Source: Actinomycetota bacterium (GTDB lineage Bacteria > Actinomycetota > Acidimicrobiia > Acidimicrobiales > Ilumatobacteraceae). From it: a stretch of DNA of 52,573 nucleotides. The notes beneath the pieces are model-generated. The model saw nothing but the letters and a program-made list of their open reading frames with translations, made no database searches and was not told the origin of the DNA. Position numbers and translations under genes: made by a program. Location: the NCBI GenBank assembly GCA_026393475.1, contig JAPLAA010000063.1, positions 1-52,573 on the forward strand, written 5' to 3'. Positions 32,303-40,348 of this stretch are shown piece by piece (within the stretch, counting starts at the first letter, position 1; every line of letters starts with the position of its first letter).

Positions 32303-34302
32303 TGAACACCCCGCATCGCACCCCCGACCACCAGCATCTCGCCGACCGCCTCGAGCACCGGGCCGGCCACATCGATCTCGGCCCCCCGATGCTCGACGTG
32401 GTGATCGCCCGCGGTCGACGCCGGCAGCACCGCCGGCGCACGGTCGTGGGTGTCGCCGCCGTCGTCGGCATCGCCGGTGGATCGGTCGCTGCCGTCTCCG
32501 TCCTCTCGCAACCGGCCGAACCCGGTCGCATCGCCGCGGCGCCGACCGACGAGCCGGCCGGCACCGATGTCGCTGCTGCCAGCACCGTGCCCGGACCGAC
32601 GGTCCCGGCCGGCGCAGACCCGGTGTCCGCCGAGTTCGTGCCGTCGCCGTTCGTGTGGAACCGGGTCGATCCGGACAGCGCCGAAGCGGTGAGCTTCTAC
32701 ATGGGCGCTCCCGACAACATGGTCGCCGGCAGCGGACCGTTCGTCGTGTGGTCGACCGCTCCGGCGGTGAGCGACGACTACTCGGGCGTGCTCTGGCGGT
32801 CCGACGACGGCCTCACGTGGGAGCAGGTCGCGACACCGCCAGCGCTGATCGGGCGGAACATCGCCGAGCTGAACGGACGGTTCCTCACCTACGGCACGGC
32901 ACCGGCGACTGCCGCTGGCCGCCGGAGCGATCTGGCCATCGGCACCTCCGACGATGCCGGCCGCACCTGGGCGACCACGGTGCTCCCGCTCGACACGAGC
33001 GAACTCCTGGCCGAGCAGGGCGTCACCTCGGTCGGCGTGAACGCCACCTCGATCGCGGCCACGGCCAACGGAGTGTTGGTGAGTGCTCAGGTGAGCGCCA
33101 ACGTCGATCTCGCATCGAAGCTGCCGGCCGAGGTGCGCGACCTCGGATGGGACCTCACCGAGTCGGGCGTCAGGGTGCCGACCGGCGAGGGCTGCGACCC
33201 CGTCACCGCCACGACGATCTCGTTCGGCGGTCCCGTGGGCACCGTGACCGAAGAGGCCTCCGTCGGCACGGCGACGCCGACGACCACGTCAGCAGCATCG
33301 TGCGACACCCGCATCTACACCTGGGCGGAGCTCGGCATCTCCGAACGCGCCGCCCTGGCGATGACCCATCCCGATGTGCGTCTGTTCTTCTCGGCCGACG
33401 GCGACACGTTCACCGAGATCGACCCGGTCGGCATCGACGACGGGGCGACCGACGTGCGCCTCACCACGCTCGGCGACTCCTTCGCCGCCTCGGTGAACCA
33501 GGTGAACCCGGATGGCTCGATGTCCACCGCCGTGTCCACCTCCCCCGACGGGCGTGAGTGGACCGACCTCGGGTCGGCCCCGGTGACATGGACGGAAGGG
33601 TTCGGTGCCGTCGGCGATCGGCTCGTCGTCACGGGCTACGACATCACCGCCAGCATGCAGATGATCGCCATGCGCGACCCATCGGGCACGTGGACCACGA
33701 CCCCGATGGACAGCTTCGTCCTCCCGACCGACGGCGTGAAGACCTCGATGGGTGCCGGTTCACTCGCGATCGGACCGAACGGCATCTCGCTGGTCGGTGC
33801 CTTGTTCGTCGACCCCGTCGCCGAGATCGGTGGCGTGACGTTCTCGACGGACGGCTTCACGATCGAGGTCGACGACACCAGCTACACGCAACGGGTGATC
33901 GACGACTCGACCGGGGCCGTGATCGCCACCGTGACGGGAGACGGGTCGTCGAACCCGGAACTCGTCACGATGGTGTACGGCGACCAGCAAACGGTGATCG
34001 AGGTTCGCCGCGAGCCGGGCGGCGAGGTGGCGGCCAGCTACACCTACGACGACCTCTCGAACGCCGTCGCCACCGCCACCGGTGCGCAGCCCGCCGGGCC
34101 ACAGATCTTCCTGCTGCACAGCCGTGACGGGATCACCTGGTCGCGGGACGCCCTCGACGACATCGCCGGCGAGACCATCACCGGCACCGGCGGCATCCGG
34201 GTGACCGACACGCAGGTGATCGTGGCTGCCCTCCTCGCCGGCGAGCGCAACCCCAACGGCACCCCCAAGCAGACCCTCCTCATCGCCACCCCCACCTCCT
34301 GA
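32302..34302 (+). CDS. membrane-anchored sensor / putative anti-sigma partner, module 2
   Basis: A 666-residue paralog of the protein at 27883. Cytoplasmic segment 1-48 with no zinc anti-sigma motif; Arg-rich RGRRRQHRRR before a TM segment (about 49-70); a Thr/Pro/Ala linker; then an extracytoplasmic part with Asp-box-like SDDGLTWEQV, SDDAGRTWATT, SPDGREWTDL and SRDGITWSRD. The mid-region TWAELGISERAALA aligns with TWEEAGLDERERSY of module 1, and DDSTGAVI aligns with DEATGEVL. Cys residues near 300 and 334 may form a disulfide. CCGAGGAGAACC upstream includes the ribosome site. Role inferred from coupling. Confidence 0.75.
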   Translation: MNTPHRTPDHQHLADRLEHRAGHIDLGPPMLDVVIARGRRRQHRRRTVVGVAAVVGIAGGSVAAVSVLSQPAEPGRIAAAPTDEPAGTDVAAASTVPGPTVPAGADPVSAEFVPSPFVWNRVDPDSAEAVSFYMGAPDNMVAGSGPFVVWSTAPAVSDDYSGVLWRSDDGLTWEQVATPPALIGRNIAELNGRFLTYGTAPATAAGRRSDLAIGTSDDAGRTWATTVLPLDTSELLAEQGVTSVGVNATSIAATANGVLVSAQVSANVDLASKLPAEVRDLGWDLTESGVRVPTGEGCDPVTATTISFGGPVGTVTEEASVGTATPTTTSAASCDTRIYTWAELGISERAALAMTHPDVRLFFSADGDTFTEIDPVGIDDGATDVRLTTLGDSFAASVNQVNPDGSMSTAVSTSPDGREWTDLGSAPVTWTEGFGAVGDRLVVTGYDITASMQMIAMRDPSGTWTTTPMDSFVLPTDGVKTSMGAGSLAIGPNGISLVGALFVDPVAEIGGVTFSTDGFTIEVDDTSYTQRVIDDSTGAVIATVTGDGSSNPELVTMVYGDQQTVIEVRREPGGEVAASYTYDDLSNAVATATGAQPAGPQIFLLHSRDGITWSRDALDDIAGETITGTGGIRVTDTQVIVAALLAGERNPNGTPKQTLLIATPTS

Positions 34303-34310
34303 CCCACCAG

Positions 34311-34355
34311 CGTGTGGTCGCTCGGGCCTGCTCAGCGGGCCTGGGCGATCACACG
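34311..34355 (+). terminator. 18-bp stem terminator hairpin with G-U pairs
   Basis: 34311-34328 pairs with 34338-34355 around a 9-nt loop. Three positions pair only as G-U in RNA made from the plus strand, so the structure favours the sensor transcript over the convergent ligD strand. The right arm contains the 23-bp inverted-repeat copy. Confidence 0.6.
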
Positions 34356-34358
34356 CGA
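34336..34358 (-). repeat. right copy of 23-bp inverted repeat
   Basis: Exact reverse complement of 27213-27235. Here the sequence also forms the right arm of the terminator hairpin between the convergent sensor-2 and ligD genes. Confidence 0.7.
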
Positions 34359-34364
34359 ACGTCG

Positions 34365-35300
34365 TCAGCGGGGGCGGGGGAGTTCTTGTTCGAGGGTGAG
34401 GACGGGTTCGAACAGGTCGCCGTGTTCGGCCACCCGGTCGAGCACGTCGCTCGTCTCGAACACCAGTCGCAGGTCGCCGTCGGCGCAGCGCTGCACCTCG
34501 TCCCACGTGACCGGCGTGCTCACCCACGGCCGCACACGAGCCCGCATCGAGTACACGCCGATCGTGGTCTTGTGACGGCTGTTCTGGCTCCAGTCGACGA
34601 AGATCTTCCCGGGCCGCTCCACCTTGGCCATGATCGTCGTCACCCGGTCGGGCAGCTTGCGTTCGAGCACCTGGCCGACCGCGAGCGCGAAGTCGCCGGC
34701 GGCCTCGTGGGTGCACGGGGTGTTGAGCGGCACGTACATCTGCAGGCCCTTCGAACCCGACGTCTTGCAGAACCCGTCGAGGTTCACCGACGCCAGCACT
34801 TCCTGCACCTCGAGCGCGATCTGGCAGCACTCCACCACCGTCGCCGGCGCACCGGGGTCGAAGTCGAACACCACCGCCCGGGGCGATTCGAGGTCGGCGG
34901 CCAACGCCATCGGCACGTGCAGCTCCAGCGCCGCCAGGTTGGCCGACCACACGAGCGACGCCGGTTCGTCGAGCCGGCAGTAGCCGATGTCTCCCCCGCG
35001 GTCACCGGGACCGATCGCGGTCTGCACCCAGTCGGGCCGGTGCTTCGGGCAGCGCTTCTCGAAGAAGCCCGGCTTGTCGGCGCCGTCGGGGAACCGGAGG
35101 AACGTGATGCACCGACCGGCGAGGTGCGGCAGCACGAACGGCGCGATGCGGGCGTAGTAGTCGATCACCTCGGCCTTGGTGAACGCCGGACCGGGGTTCC
35201 CGGTCGACGGGTCGCTCGCCGGGTAGAGCACCTTGTCGAGGTTGGTGAGCGTGAGATCGCGCCCGCCCACGCTGACGGGCGTGCCCTTGCTCGCCGCCAT
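34365..35300 (-). CDS. ligD: LigD-type primase/polymerase (AEP) for end joining
   Basis: A 311-residue stand-alone polymerase domain of the archaeo-eukaryotic primase family. Motif I is VVFDFDPG (Asp146, Asp148), motif II SGSKGLQMYVPL (181-192; the common His is Gln), and motif III VDWSQN. NLDKVLYP and TFLRFPDGADKPGFFEK at the N-terminus match LigD-Pol. In non-homologous end joining it fills gaps with NTPs or dNTPs. ATG 35300 follows the Ku stop by 14 bp, so they form an operon. The ligase and phosphoesterase domains of full LigD are absent here and must be supplied elsewhere. Confidence 0.9.
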   Translation of the reverse strand: MAASKGTPVSVGGRDLTLTNLDKVLYPASDPSTGNPGPAFTKAEVIDYYARIAPFVLPHLAGRCITFLRFPDGADKPGFFEKRCPKHRPDWVQTAIGPGDRGGDIGYCRLDEPASLVWSANLAALELHVPMALAADLESPRAVVFDFDPGAPATVVECCQIALEVQEVLASVNLDGFCKTSGSKGLQMYVPLNTPCTHEAAGDFALAVGQVLERKLPDRVTTIMAKVERPGKIFVDWSQNSRHKTTIGVYSMRARVRPWVSTPVTWDEVQRCADGDLRLVFETSDVLDRVAEHGDLFEPVLTLEQELPRPR

Positions 35301-35314
35301 CGCTCAGCGGCCGG

Positions 35315-36256
35315 TCAAGCGCTCTTGCGGACGCGCTTGGGCTTCGCGATCGCGGCCGTGTCGTCTTCGGAGACGTCGGCGGCAGCGGCCTTCGACGAGG
35401 ACTTCTTCGCCGTCCCCGACGTCGAGGCCTTCGCGACGGCCTCCTCGTGCGGTCCGCCGGCCGGGTGACGCTTGCGCGCGTCCTTGGCGGCCTTCACGCT
35501 CGCCTCGAGCGCTGCCATCAGGTCGACCACCTTCGGCGGCGCAGCGACAGCCGCCGGCGCCTCGAACTCCTCACCGCCCGCCTTGCGCTCGATGAGATCG
35601 AGCACCTGCTCGCGGTACTCGTCGCGGTACTTGTCGGGCTCGAAGGATGCCGACAGGCTCTCGACGAGCGCCTCGGCCATCTTCACTTCCTTCGAGCTGA
35701 TGTCGATCTCGTCGAGACCCTCGAGCTCGTCGATCGACTCGATCTTCACGATCTCGTCGGCGAACACCATCGTGCTCATCAGCAGCTTGCCGTCCTGGGC
35801 GCGCAGCGCGGCGACGTACTGCTTGTTGCGCATCACGAAGCGACCGATCGCGACCTTGCCAGCCTCCTCCATCGCCCGCGCCAGCAGCACGTACGGCTTC
35901 GGCGTCTTGTCGGGGGCCACGATGTACGGCGTGTCGAAGTAGACCGGGTCGATCTCGTCGAGGTCGACGAACTCCTCGAGGTCGATGCTCTTGGTGGCCG
36001 ACGGGATGAACGGTTCGAGCTCGTCGGGGTCGACCACGACGTAGCGGCCCTTCGACAACTCGTAGCCCTTCACGATGTGATCGTCGGGCACGTCCTCGCC
36101 GGTCTCGGCCGACACCTTCTTCAGACGGATGCGGCTCATCGTGCGGTCGTCCAACTGGTTGAACGACACGCTCTTCTTGCTCACACCGTGGAAGAGCTTG
36201 ATCGGGATGGCGACGAGGCCGAAGCTGATCGTCCCACTCCACACTGGTCTCGGCAT
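35315..36256 (-). CDS. ku: Ku, DNA end-binding protein
   Basis: A 313-residue bacterial Ku. The N-terminus MPRPVWSGTISFGLVAIPIKL is diagnostic and the Ku core runs to about 250 (HIVKGYELSKGRYVVVDP, AIGRFVMRNKQYVAALR). The C-terminus is Lys/Ser/Ala-rich (KRHPAGG ... KKSSSKAAAAD ... KPKRVRKSA), a basic tail that in other Ku proteins aids DNA binding and bridging. It forms a ring on double-strand ends and recruits LigD. ATG 36256 is set by the conserved start; CAAACT about 6 nt upstream may be its -10. First gene of the NHEJ operon. Confidence 0.95.
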   Translation of the reverse strand: MPRPVWSGTISFGLVAIPIKLFHGVSKKSVSFNQLDDRTMSRIRLKKVSAETGEDVPDDHIVKGYELSKGRYVVVDPDELEPFIPSATKSIDLEEFVDLDEIDPVYFDTPYIVAPDKTPKPYVLLARAMEEAGKVAIGRFVMRNKQYVAALRAQDGKLLMSTMVFADEIVKIESIDELEGLDEIDISSKEVKMAEALVESLSASFEPDKYRDEYREQVLDLIERKAGGEEFEAPAAVAAPPKVVDLMAALEASVKAAKDARKRHPAGGPHEEAVAKASTSGTAKKSSSKAAAADVSEDDTAAIAKPKRVRKSA

Positions 36257-36342
36257 CCCCGTAGTTTGCCCGAAATCGTCCGATCCAAACAGCCCCGGAT
36301 CGCGATGCCCGCGATCGACCAGCGATCGGGCCCCGGCCAGTG

Positions 36343-37227
36343 TCAGCCGGCGAGGACCGCCCGTGCGACGAGGTCGGTGCCGAACGCGGTGAGGATCGCC
36401 AGGTAGAGCAGGCCGGTCGCGGCCATCACGGCCGAGTAGTACCGCTCCTTCAGCGCAGCCTTGGTGACGTACACCAGCACGATCGTCGTGATCGCGCACG
36501 CCGCCCAGAACCACCCGAGGGTGCCGTTCCAGCCGTCGTCGACCTCGCCGGTCCACACGGCGATCATGCCGACGGGCAGCAGCAGCGCCACCACCTCGAT
36601 CGGCCACACCCACCCGAGTGCACGCACGAGGTCGTTCAGGTGCTTTCGGGGCAGGCCGGGCTGCACGAGGTACCAGTGACCGAGCAGCATCGCGTCGGTG
36701 ACCGCACCGAGGAACAACGCACCCGTCAACGTGCGCAGCAGGGCGACCCCCATGTTCTCGGCGCCACCGGTGCTCGCGTCGATGCCGGCCGCGATCAGCC
36801 CCACGAGGCCAATGGCGGGCGCCACCAGGTCGAGCACGGGCGGGAACTCGGGACCGGCGCCCACCTCGGTGTCGGCGGGCGCAGTGACGGTCGCGGTGCG
36901 GTCGATGCCGGTCATCTCGGCCACACGGGCCGACCGCCGGTCGTGCTCGGCCGCCGCGCCCGACACGCCTGCCGCTTTGCGCCGCACCGACACCACCAGG
37001 ACCACGGTCGCCGCGATCGCGACCAGCAGCGCCGAGATGTCGCGCACCGGAACGAAGCCGAATGCGACGCCCGCGGCGAATCCGCCGAGCGCCATCAGCA
37101 GGTAGGTGCCGCGCAGCAGCCAGCCGTACCCCAGACCCACTTCACGACGCCGAGTGGTGAACCAGAGGAAGAACAGACCGCCGACAGACCACTGCAAGAG
37201 GACCGTCGCCGCATCGAGCCGAATCAC
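36343..37227 (-). CDS. polytopic membrane protein, unknown function
   Basis: A 294-residue protein with about eight hydrophobic segments in two halves, separated by a charged loop (about 83-125). The second half has LGAVTDAMLLGHWYLVQPGL followed by RALGWVWPIEVV. The GHWYL-type His in a membrane helix could bind haem or metal, but this is only a pattern. Start GTG 37227 has GCGAGG upstream and a TAGCCT hexamer about 30 nt further, so it has its own leadered promoter. I do not recognise a family. Confidence 0.7.
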   Translation of the reverse strand: MIRLDAATVLLQWSVGGLFFLWFTTRRREVGLGYGWLLRGTYLLMALGGFAAGVAFGFVPVRDISALLVAIAATVVLVVSVRRKAAGVSGAAAEHDRRSARVAEMTGIDRTATVTAPADTEVGAGPEFPPVLDLVAPAIGLVGLIAAGIDASTGGAENMGVALLRTLTGALFLGAVTDAMLLGHWYLVQPGLPRKHLNDLVRALGWVWPIEVVALLLPVGMIAVWTGEVDDGWNGTLGWFWAACAITTIVLVYVTKAALKERYYSAVMAATGLLYLAILTAFGTDLVARAVLAG

Positions 37228-37257
37228 GGGGCCTCGCAGGGATCAATCACTGAAGGG

Positions 37258-37263
37258 AGGCTA
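37258..37263 (-). promoter_or_regulatory. -10 TAGCCT of membrane protein gene
   Basis: TAGCCT on the minus strand, about 30 nt before GTG 37227. The leader contains GCGAGG as ribosome site. Confidence 0.35.
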
Positions 37264-37382
37264 ACGACGTGCCGATGGACTTGTGAAGCCTCCCGCCGGC
37301 ACCGCCGTGTCACCGCCTGGGGGATGCACGTGCTTCATCGTTTCCTCATCATCCGCTGCGCATCATCCAGGAGTGCCATCCC

Positions 37383-37496
37383 ATGACGACCCCTGCCATG
37401 ACGACTCGTCTCCTCGCCGCCCGCGCCGCCGTGGCGGTCGTGGTGCTGGCCGCAACGGTCTCACTGTTCGTCACCGCGTTGGACGTCGCAGGATGA
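37383..37496 (+). CDS. 37-residue single-pass membrane peptide
   Basis: ATG 37383 opens a 37-codon frame: a short basic N-terminus (MTTPAMTTRLLAARA) and one hydrophobic segment (AVAVVVLAATVSLFVTAL). CAGGAGTG lies 8-10 nt upstream. Its TGA overlaps the ATG of the next gene (ATGA), indicating coupled translation, which supports it as a real gene. Function unknown; it may be a small subunit for the reductase further down. Confidence 0.6.
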   Translation: MTTPAMTTRLLAARAAVAVVVLAATVSLFVTALDVAG

Positions 37497-38110
37497 CCGG
37501 CAACGGGACGGCTGGACGAACGATCGGTGGACTGCTGAGCCCGACCGGTCGACGTGCCCGGGCGTCGAAGGTGATCGCCACCGGGGTCAGTGTTTCCGCG
37601 ACGCTCGCCGGAGTCGGCTTCATCGCCCACGCGGACGACACCGGCGGCGGCGACGGCGATGCGGCCGCACCTGCGCCGAGCGCGATGCCCGTCGCCGTCA
37701 TCGAGACGATCGCGGCGACGACCACGGTCGTCACGCCCACCACGGTGCTCGAGCAACCGGGGCCGGCCCTGCTGCCCACCAAGTCGACCGAACCGGCGCT
37801 CGCCGTGCCGGCCCCGTCCTACGAGACGGTGCCGACCACCGTCCCGGTCGACCTCGCAGCGCTGCCCCCGGCCGACGCTCCCCCGGTCACCGCGGCAGCG
37901 CCCCGGGCGAACAACGGCGGCGGCTCGACACCGGCTGCCACCGCGGCACCGGTCGCCACCGCGGCGCCGACGCCCGAACCGGCACCCGTCACCGAGACCA
38001 CGGCCCCGCCGCCGCCGCCTCCGCCGGTCACCACCGCTCCCCCGCCGCCCCCGCCGACCCTGCCCCCGCTCACCGCACCGCCCGACGGGTCGTCGCGAGG
38101 CACCCAATGA
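37493..38110 (+). CDS. Pro/Thr-rich membrane or exported protein
   Basis: A 205-residue protein. A basic N-terminus (GRRARASK) is followed by a hydrophobic segment (about 27-43, VIATGVSVSATLAGVGFIA), then low-complexity Ala/Pro/Thr sequence to the end, including PPPPPPPVTTAPPPPPPTLP. It looks like a membrane-anchored, wall-spanning arm with no catalytic domain. The start overlaps the stop of the 37-residue gene and the stop overlaps the ApbE start. It may hold the reductase system across the wall; this is inference. Confidence 0.65.
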   Translation: MTGNGTAGRTIGGLLSPTGRRARASKVIATGVSVSATLAGVGFIAHADDTGGGDGDAAAPAPSAMPVAVIETIAATTTVVTPTTVLEQPGPALLPTKSTEPALAVPAPSYETVPTTVPVDLAALPPADAPPVTAAAPRANNGGGSTPAATAAPVATAAPTPEPAPVTETTAPPPPPPPVTTAPPPPPPTLPPLTAPPDGSSRGTQ

Positions 38111-39042
38111 GCCAGGTTCTGAGCCCGGTTCTGAGCCCGGTTCAGCTGGCGCCGCGCCCGGCCCATCTCGCCTTCCGGGCGATGAGCACCGACGTGACCG
38201 TCACGGTCGTCGGTGCCGACCTCGACGCACTCGACTGGGCCCGGAGCCGGGTGTGCGAACTCGAGCAACGATGGAGCCGGTTCCTGCCCGACAGCGACAT
38301 CGGCCGTCTCAACCGCGCCCAGGGTTCGGCCGTCCAGGTGCACGCCGACACCGTCACCGCAGTCCGCGCCGCCTGCGCGGCCTGGCTCGTGACCGACGGG
38401 TGCTTCGACCCGACGGTGCACGACTCGCTGCTCCGGCTCGGCTACGACGACACGATCGAGGTCGTCCGCGAGCGAGGCGGCGGATCACCGGCCGTGTCGC
38501 TGCCGGCACCCGGCTGCGCGGGCATCGAGTTCGACGAGACCCGCTCGGTCGTCCGTCTGCCGGCCCACGTCCGGCTCGATCTCGGCGGCATCGGCAAGGG
38601 GCTCGCCGCCGACCTCACCGTGACCGGCCTGCTCGAACGCGGTGCCGACGGAGCGCTCGTCTCGGTGGGCGGCGACCTGCGAGTTGCCGGCACACCGCCG
38701 AACGGCGATGCCTGGGTGATCGAGATCGAGGACCCGCGCACCGAGCAGCCGCTCACCTCCGTGTCGCTGTCGTCGGGCGGTGTGGCGACGAGCACGACCC
38801 TGCGCCGCCGCTGGCGTTCGGGCCAGCGACCGCATCACCACCTGCTGGCGCCCACCACCGGGGCGAGCACGACCAACGACGTCGTGGGCGCCACCGTCGT
38901 GGCCGACACCGCCGCGTGGGCCGACGCCCTGTCGAAGGTGCCCTTCGTCGATCCCGACCGCCGCGACTGCTTCCAGTACGCCTCCTGCCTCGTCATGTAC
39001 GCCGACGGCACGTCGTCGACCGTCGGCACGTTCCCCGCATGA
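38107..39042 (+). CDS. apbE: ApbE-like FAD:protein FMN transferase
   Basis: A 311-residue ApbE domain protein. Motifs: FRAMSTDVTV and WSRFLPDSDIGRLNRA at the N-terminus, FDPTVHDSLLRLGYD in the middle, LDLGGIGKGLAADL and ALVSVGGDLRVAG for flavin binding. The enzyme attaches FMN to Thr/Ser of partner proteins of extracytoplasmic redox systems. No lipobox or clear signal is visible, so location is uncertain. A tandem 12-bp repeat near the start yields LSPVLSPV. No FMN-acceptor domain is seen in neighbours, so its target is elsewhere or divergent. Confidence 0.88.
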   Translation: MSQVLSPVLSPVQLAPRPAHLAFRAMSTDVTVTVVGADLDALDWARSRVCELEQRWSRFLPDSDIGRLNRAQGSAVQVHADTVTAVRAACAAWLVTDGCFDPTVHDSLLRLGYDDTIEVVRERGGGSPAVSLPAPGCAGIEFDETRSVVRLPAHVRLDLGGIGKGLAADLTVTGLLERGADGALVSVGGDLRVAGTPPNGDAWVIEIEDPRTEQPLTSVSLSSGGVATSTTLRRRWRSGQRPHHHLLAPTTGASTTNDVVGATVVADTAAWADALSKVPFVDPDRRDCFQYASCLVMYADGTSSTVGTFPA

Positions 39043-39052
39043 GCGACCTGCG

Positions 39053-39748
39053 ATGAGCGACAAGCTGGCCTGGTACATCTCGCGTTCGAGCGGCTGGGTC
39101 GCGTTCGTGCTGCTCGCCTTCACGGTGCTGTGGGGCATCCTCGGCATCACCCGGCTGATCGAACGCAAGGGCCTGCCCCGCTGGCTGCTCGACCTGCACC
39201 GCCACCTCGCGTTCCTCACGCTGGTGTTCACCGCGATCCACCTCGGGGCGCTCGTGGCCGACAACTTCATGCAGATCGGGTGGCGCGAGATCATGGTCCC
39301 GTTCGCGCTCGAGTACCGATCGGGTGCGGTGGCCTGGGGCGTGGTCGCCATGTACCTGCTGGTCGCGATCCAGGTGTCGTCGTGGCTGCGGAACCGGATC
39401 CCCCGCCGCTGGTGGCGCGGCATCCACCTGTTGTCGTACCCGGTGCTGTGGATGGTGGCCATGCACGGCCTCCGGGCCGGCACCGACGCCGACGTGACGG
39501 CCGTGCGCTACGGCGTCATCGGCATCATCGGTCTGGTCTCGTTCCTCACGCTGGTCCGCGTGTTCACCGTCGGCCCTCGTCGTCGGCGGACCGACGTGTT
39601 GGGCGTCGACACCACCGCGTCGACCGGTGATGATGCCGCCGGTCGAGCAGCCGTCGGTACGCTGGCCCAGGATGACGCCGACGAGGATGAAGCAGATCGC
39701 ACTCGGGTTGACGTCGGCCGTGCTGCTGACGGCGTGCGGACTGGGTGA
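39053..39748 (+). CDS. ferric-reductase-like haem transmembrane protein
   Basis: A 231-residue protein with six hydrophobic segments (residues about 10-185). His residues in consecutive helices (DLHRHLAFLTLVFTAIHLG, RWWRGIHLLSYPVLWMVAMHG) are spaced as in two-haem ferric-reductase-like domains. It would pass electrons across the membrane. The C-terminal 45 residues are charged and disordered. ATG 39053 is 10 bp after the ApbE stop. The 3' end overlaps the lipoprotein gene by up to 77 bp. Together with ApbE it suggests an electron-export or flavin-linked redox system. Confidence 0.8.
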   Translation: MSDKLAWYISRSSGWVAFVLLAFTVLWGILGITRLIERKGLPRWLLDLHRHLAFLTLVFTAIHLGALVADNFMQIGWREIMVPFALEYRSGAVAWGVVAMYLLVAIQVSSWLRNRIPRRWWRGIHLLSYPVLWMVAMHGLRAGTDADVTAVRYGVIGIIGLVSFLTLVRVFTVGPRRRRTDVLGVDTTASTGDDAAGRAAVGTLAQDDADEDEADRTRVDVGRAADGVRTG

Positions 39749-40307
39749 GCGTCCGTACTTCGAGGAGACACCCACCGGCGTCGGCACCGATAGCGGCGAC
39801 CCGGCGATCGATGCGGTCCTGCAACTGCTCGACGGCGTCGGCGGCGCCCAGTTCACCGGCTCCTATCAGGCCACCTTGCTGTTCGGCGGGGTCGTGTCCG
39901 CGGCGCAGGTCACCCAACTCGGTCCGCGCCGCTCGGTCACCATCGGGCAGGTCCGCTACCTGAACGACGGCGGGTCGAGCCGCACGTGCGTGCTCGACAC
40001 CGGCGTCTGCGACGACGGCATCCAGGCCGCAGCGGTCAGCAACACCGGTCTCACGCCCGAGTTCGCGTTCGGTGACATGGCCAAGCGGCTGCGCCGCGAC
40101 GCCGTGGCACGCATCGCGCCGTCCACCGGTTCGATCGAGATGATCGCCGGTGTGTCGGCAACGTGTGTCGACGTCGCGGTCAGCGGGGGCACCAAGCAGT
40201 ACTGCGTGCTGTCCGACGGTGCCGTCGCACGCTTCCGCGGCGCCGACATCGAACTCGATCTGATCAGCTACTCACCGGTCGTCGACGAAACCCTCTTCGA
40301 CGTCTGA
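39672..40307 (+). CDS. lipoprotein, unknown function
   Basis: A 211-residue protein with lipoprotein signal MKQIALGLTSAVLLTAC (lipobox LTAC). The mature part has two Cys pairs (RTCVLDTGVC and TCVDVAV...QYCVL) and no domain I recognise. The start is uncertain among ATG 39672, 39687 and 39627; all overlap the reductase gene. It closes the ApbE/reductase operon. It may be a soluble or surface partner in that system. Confidence 0.65.
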   Translation: MTPTRMKQIALGLTSAVLLTACGLGERPYFEETPTGVGTDSGDPAIDAVLQLLDGVGGAQFTGSYQATLLFGGVVSAAQVTQLGPRRSVTIGQVRYLNDGGSSRTCVLDTGVCDDGIQAAAVSNTGLTPEFAFGDMAKRLRRDAVARIAPSTGSIEMIAGVSATCVDVAVSGGTKQYCVLSDGAVARFRGADIELDLISYSPVVDETLFDV

Positions 40308-40348
40308 TCCCTCGCTGCTGACCGCGCTCTTGACCGCGCGGCCGCCGA

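Noticed and set aside
27213..34358. Terminal inverted repeats of a transposon
   Set aside because: No transposase or target-site duplication is seen, and the right copy is explained as part of a terminator stem. Kept as an inverted repeat only.
33760..34950. 396-codon minus-strand frame across sensor 2 and ligD
   Set aside because: Out of frame with ligD and antisense to sensor 2; it ignores the terminator between them.
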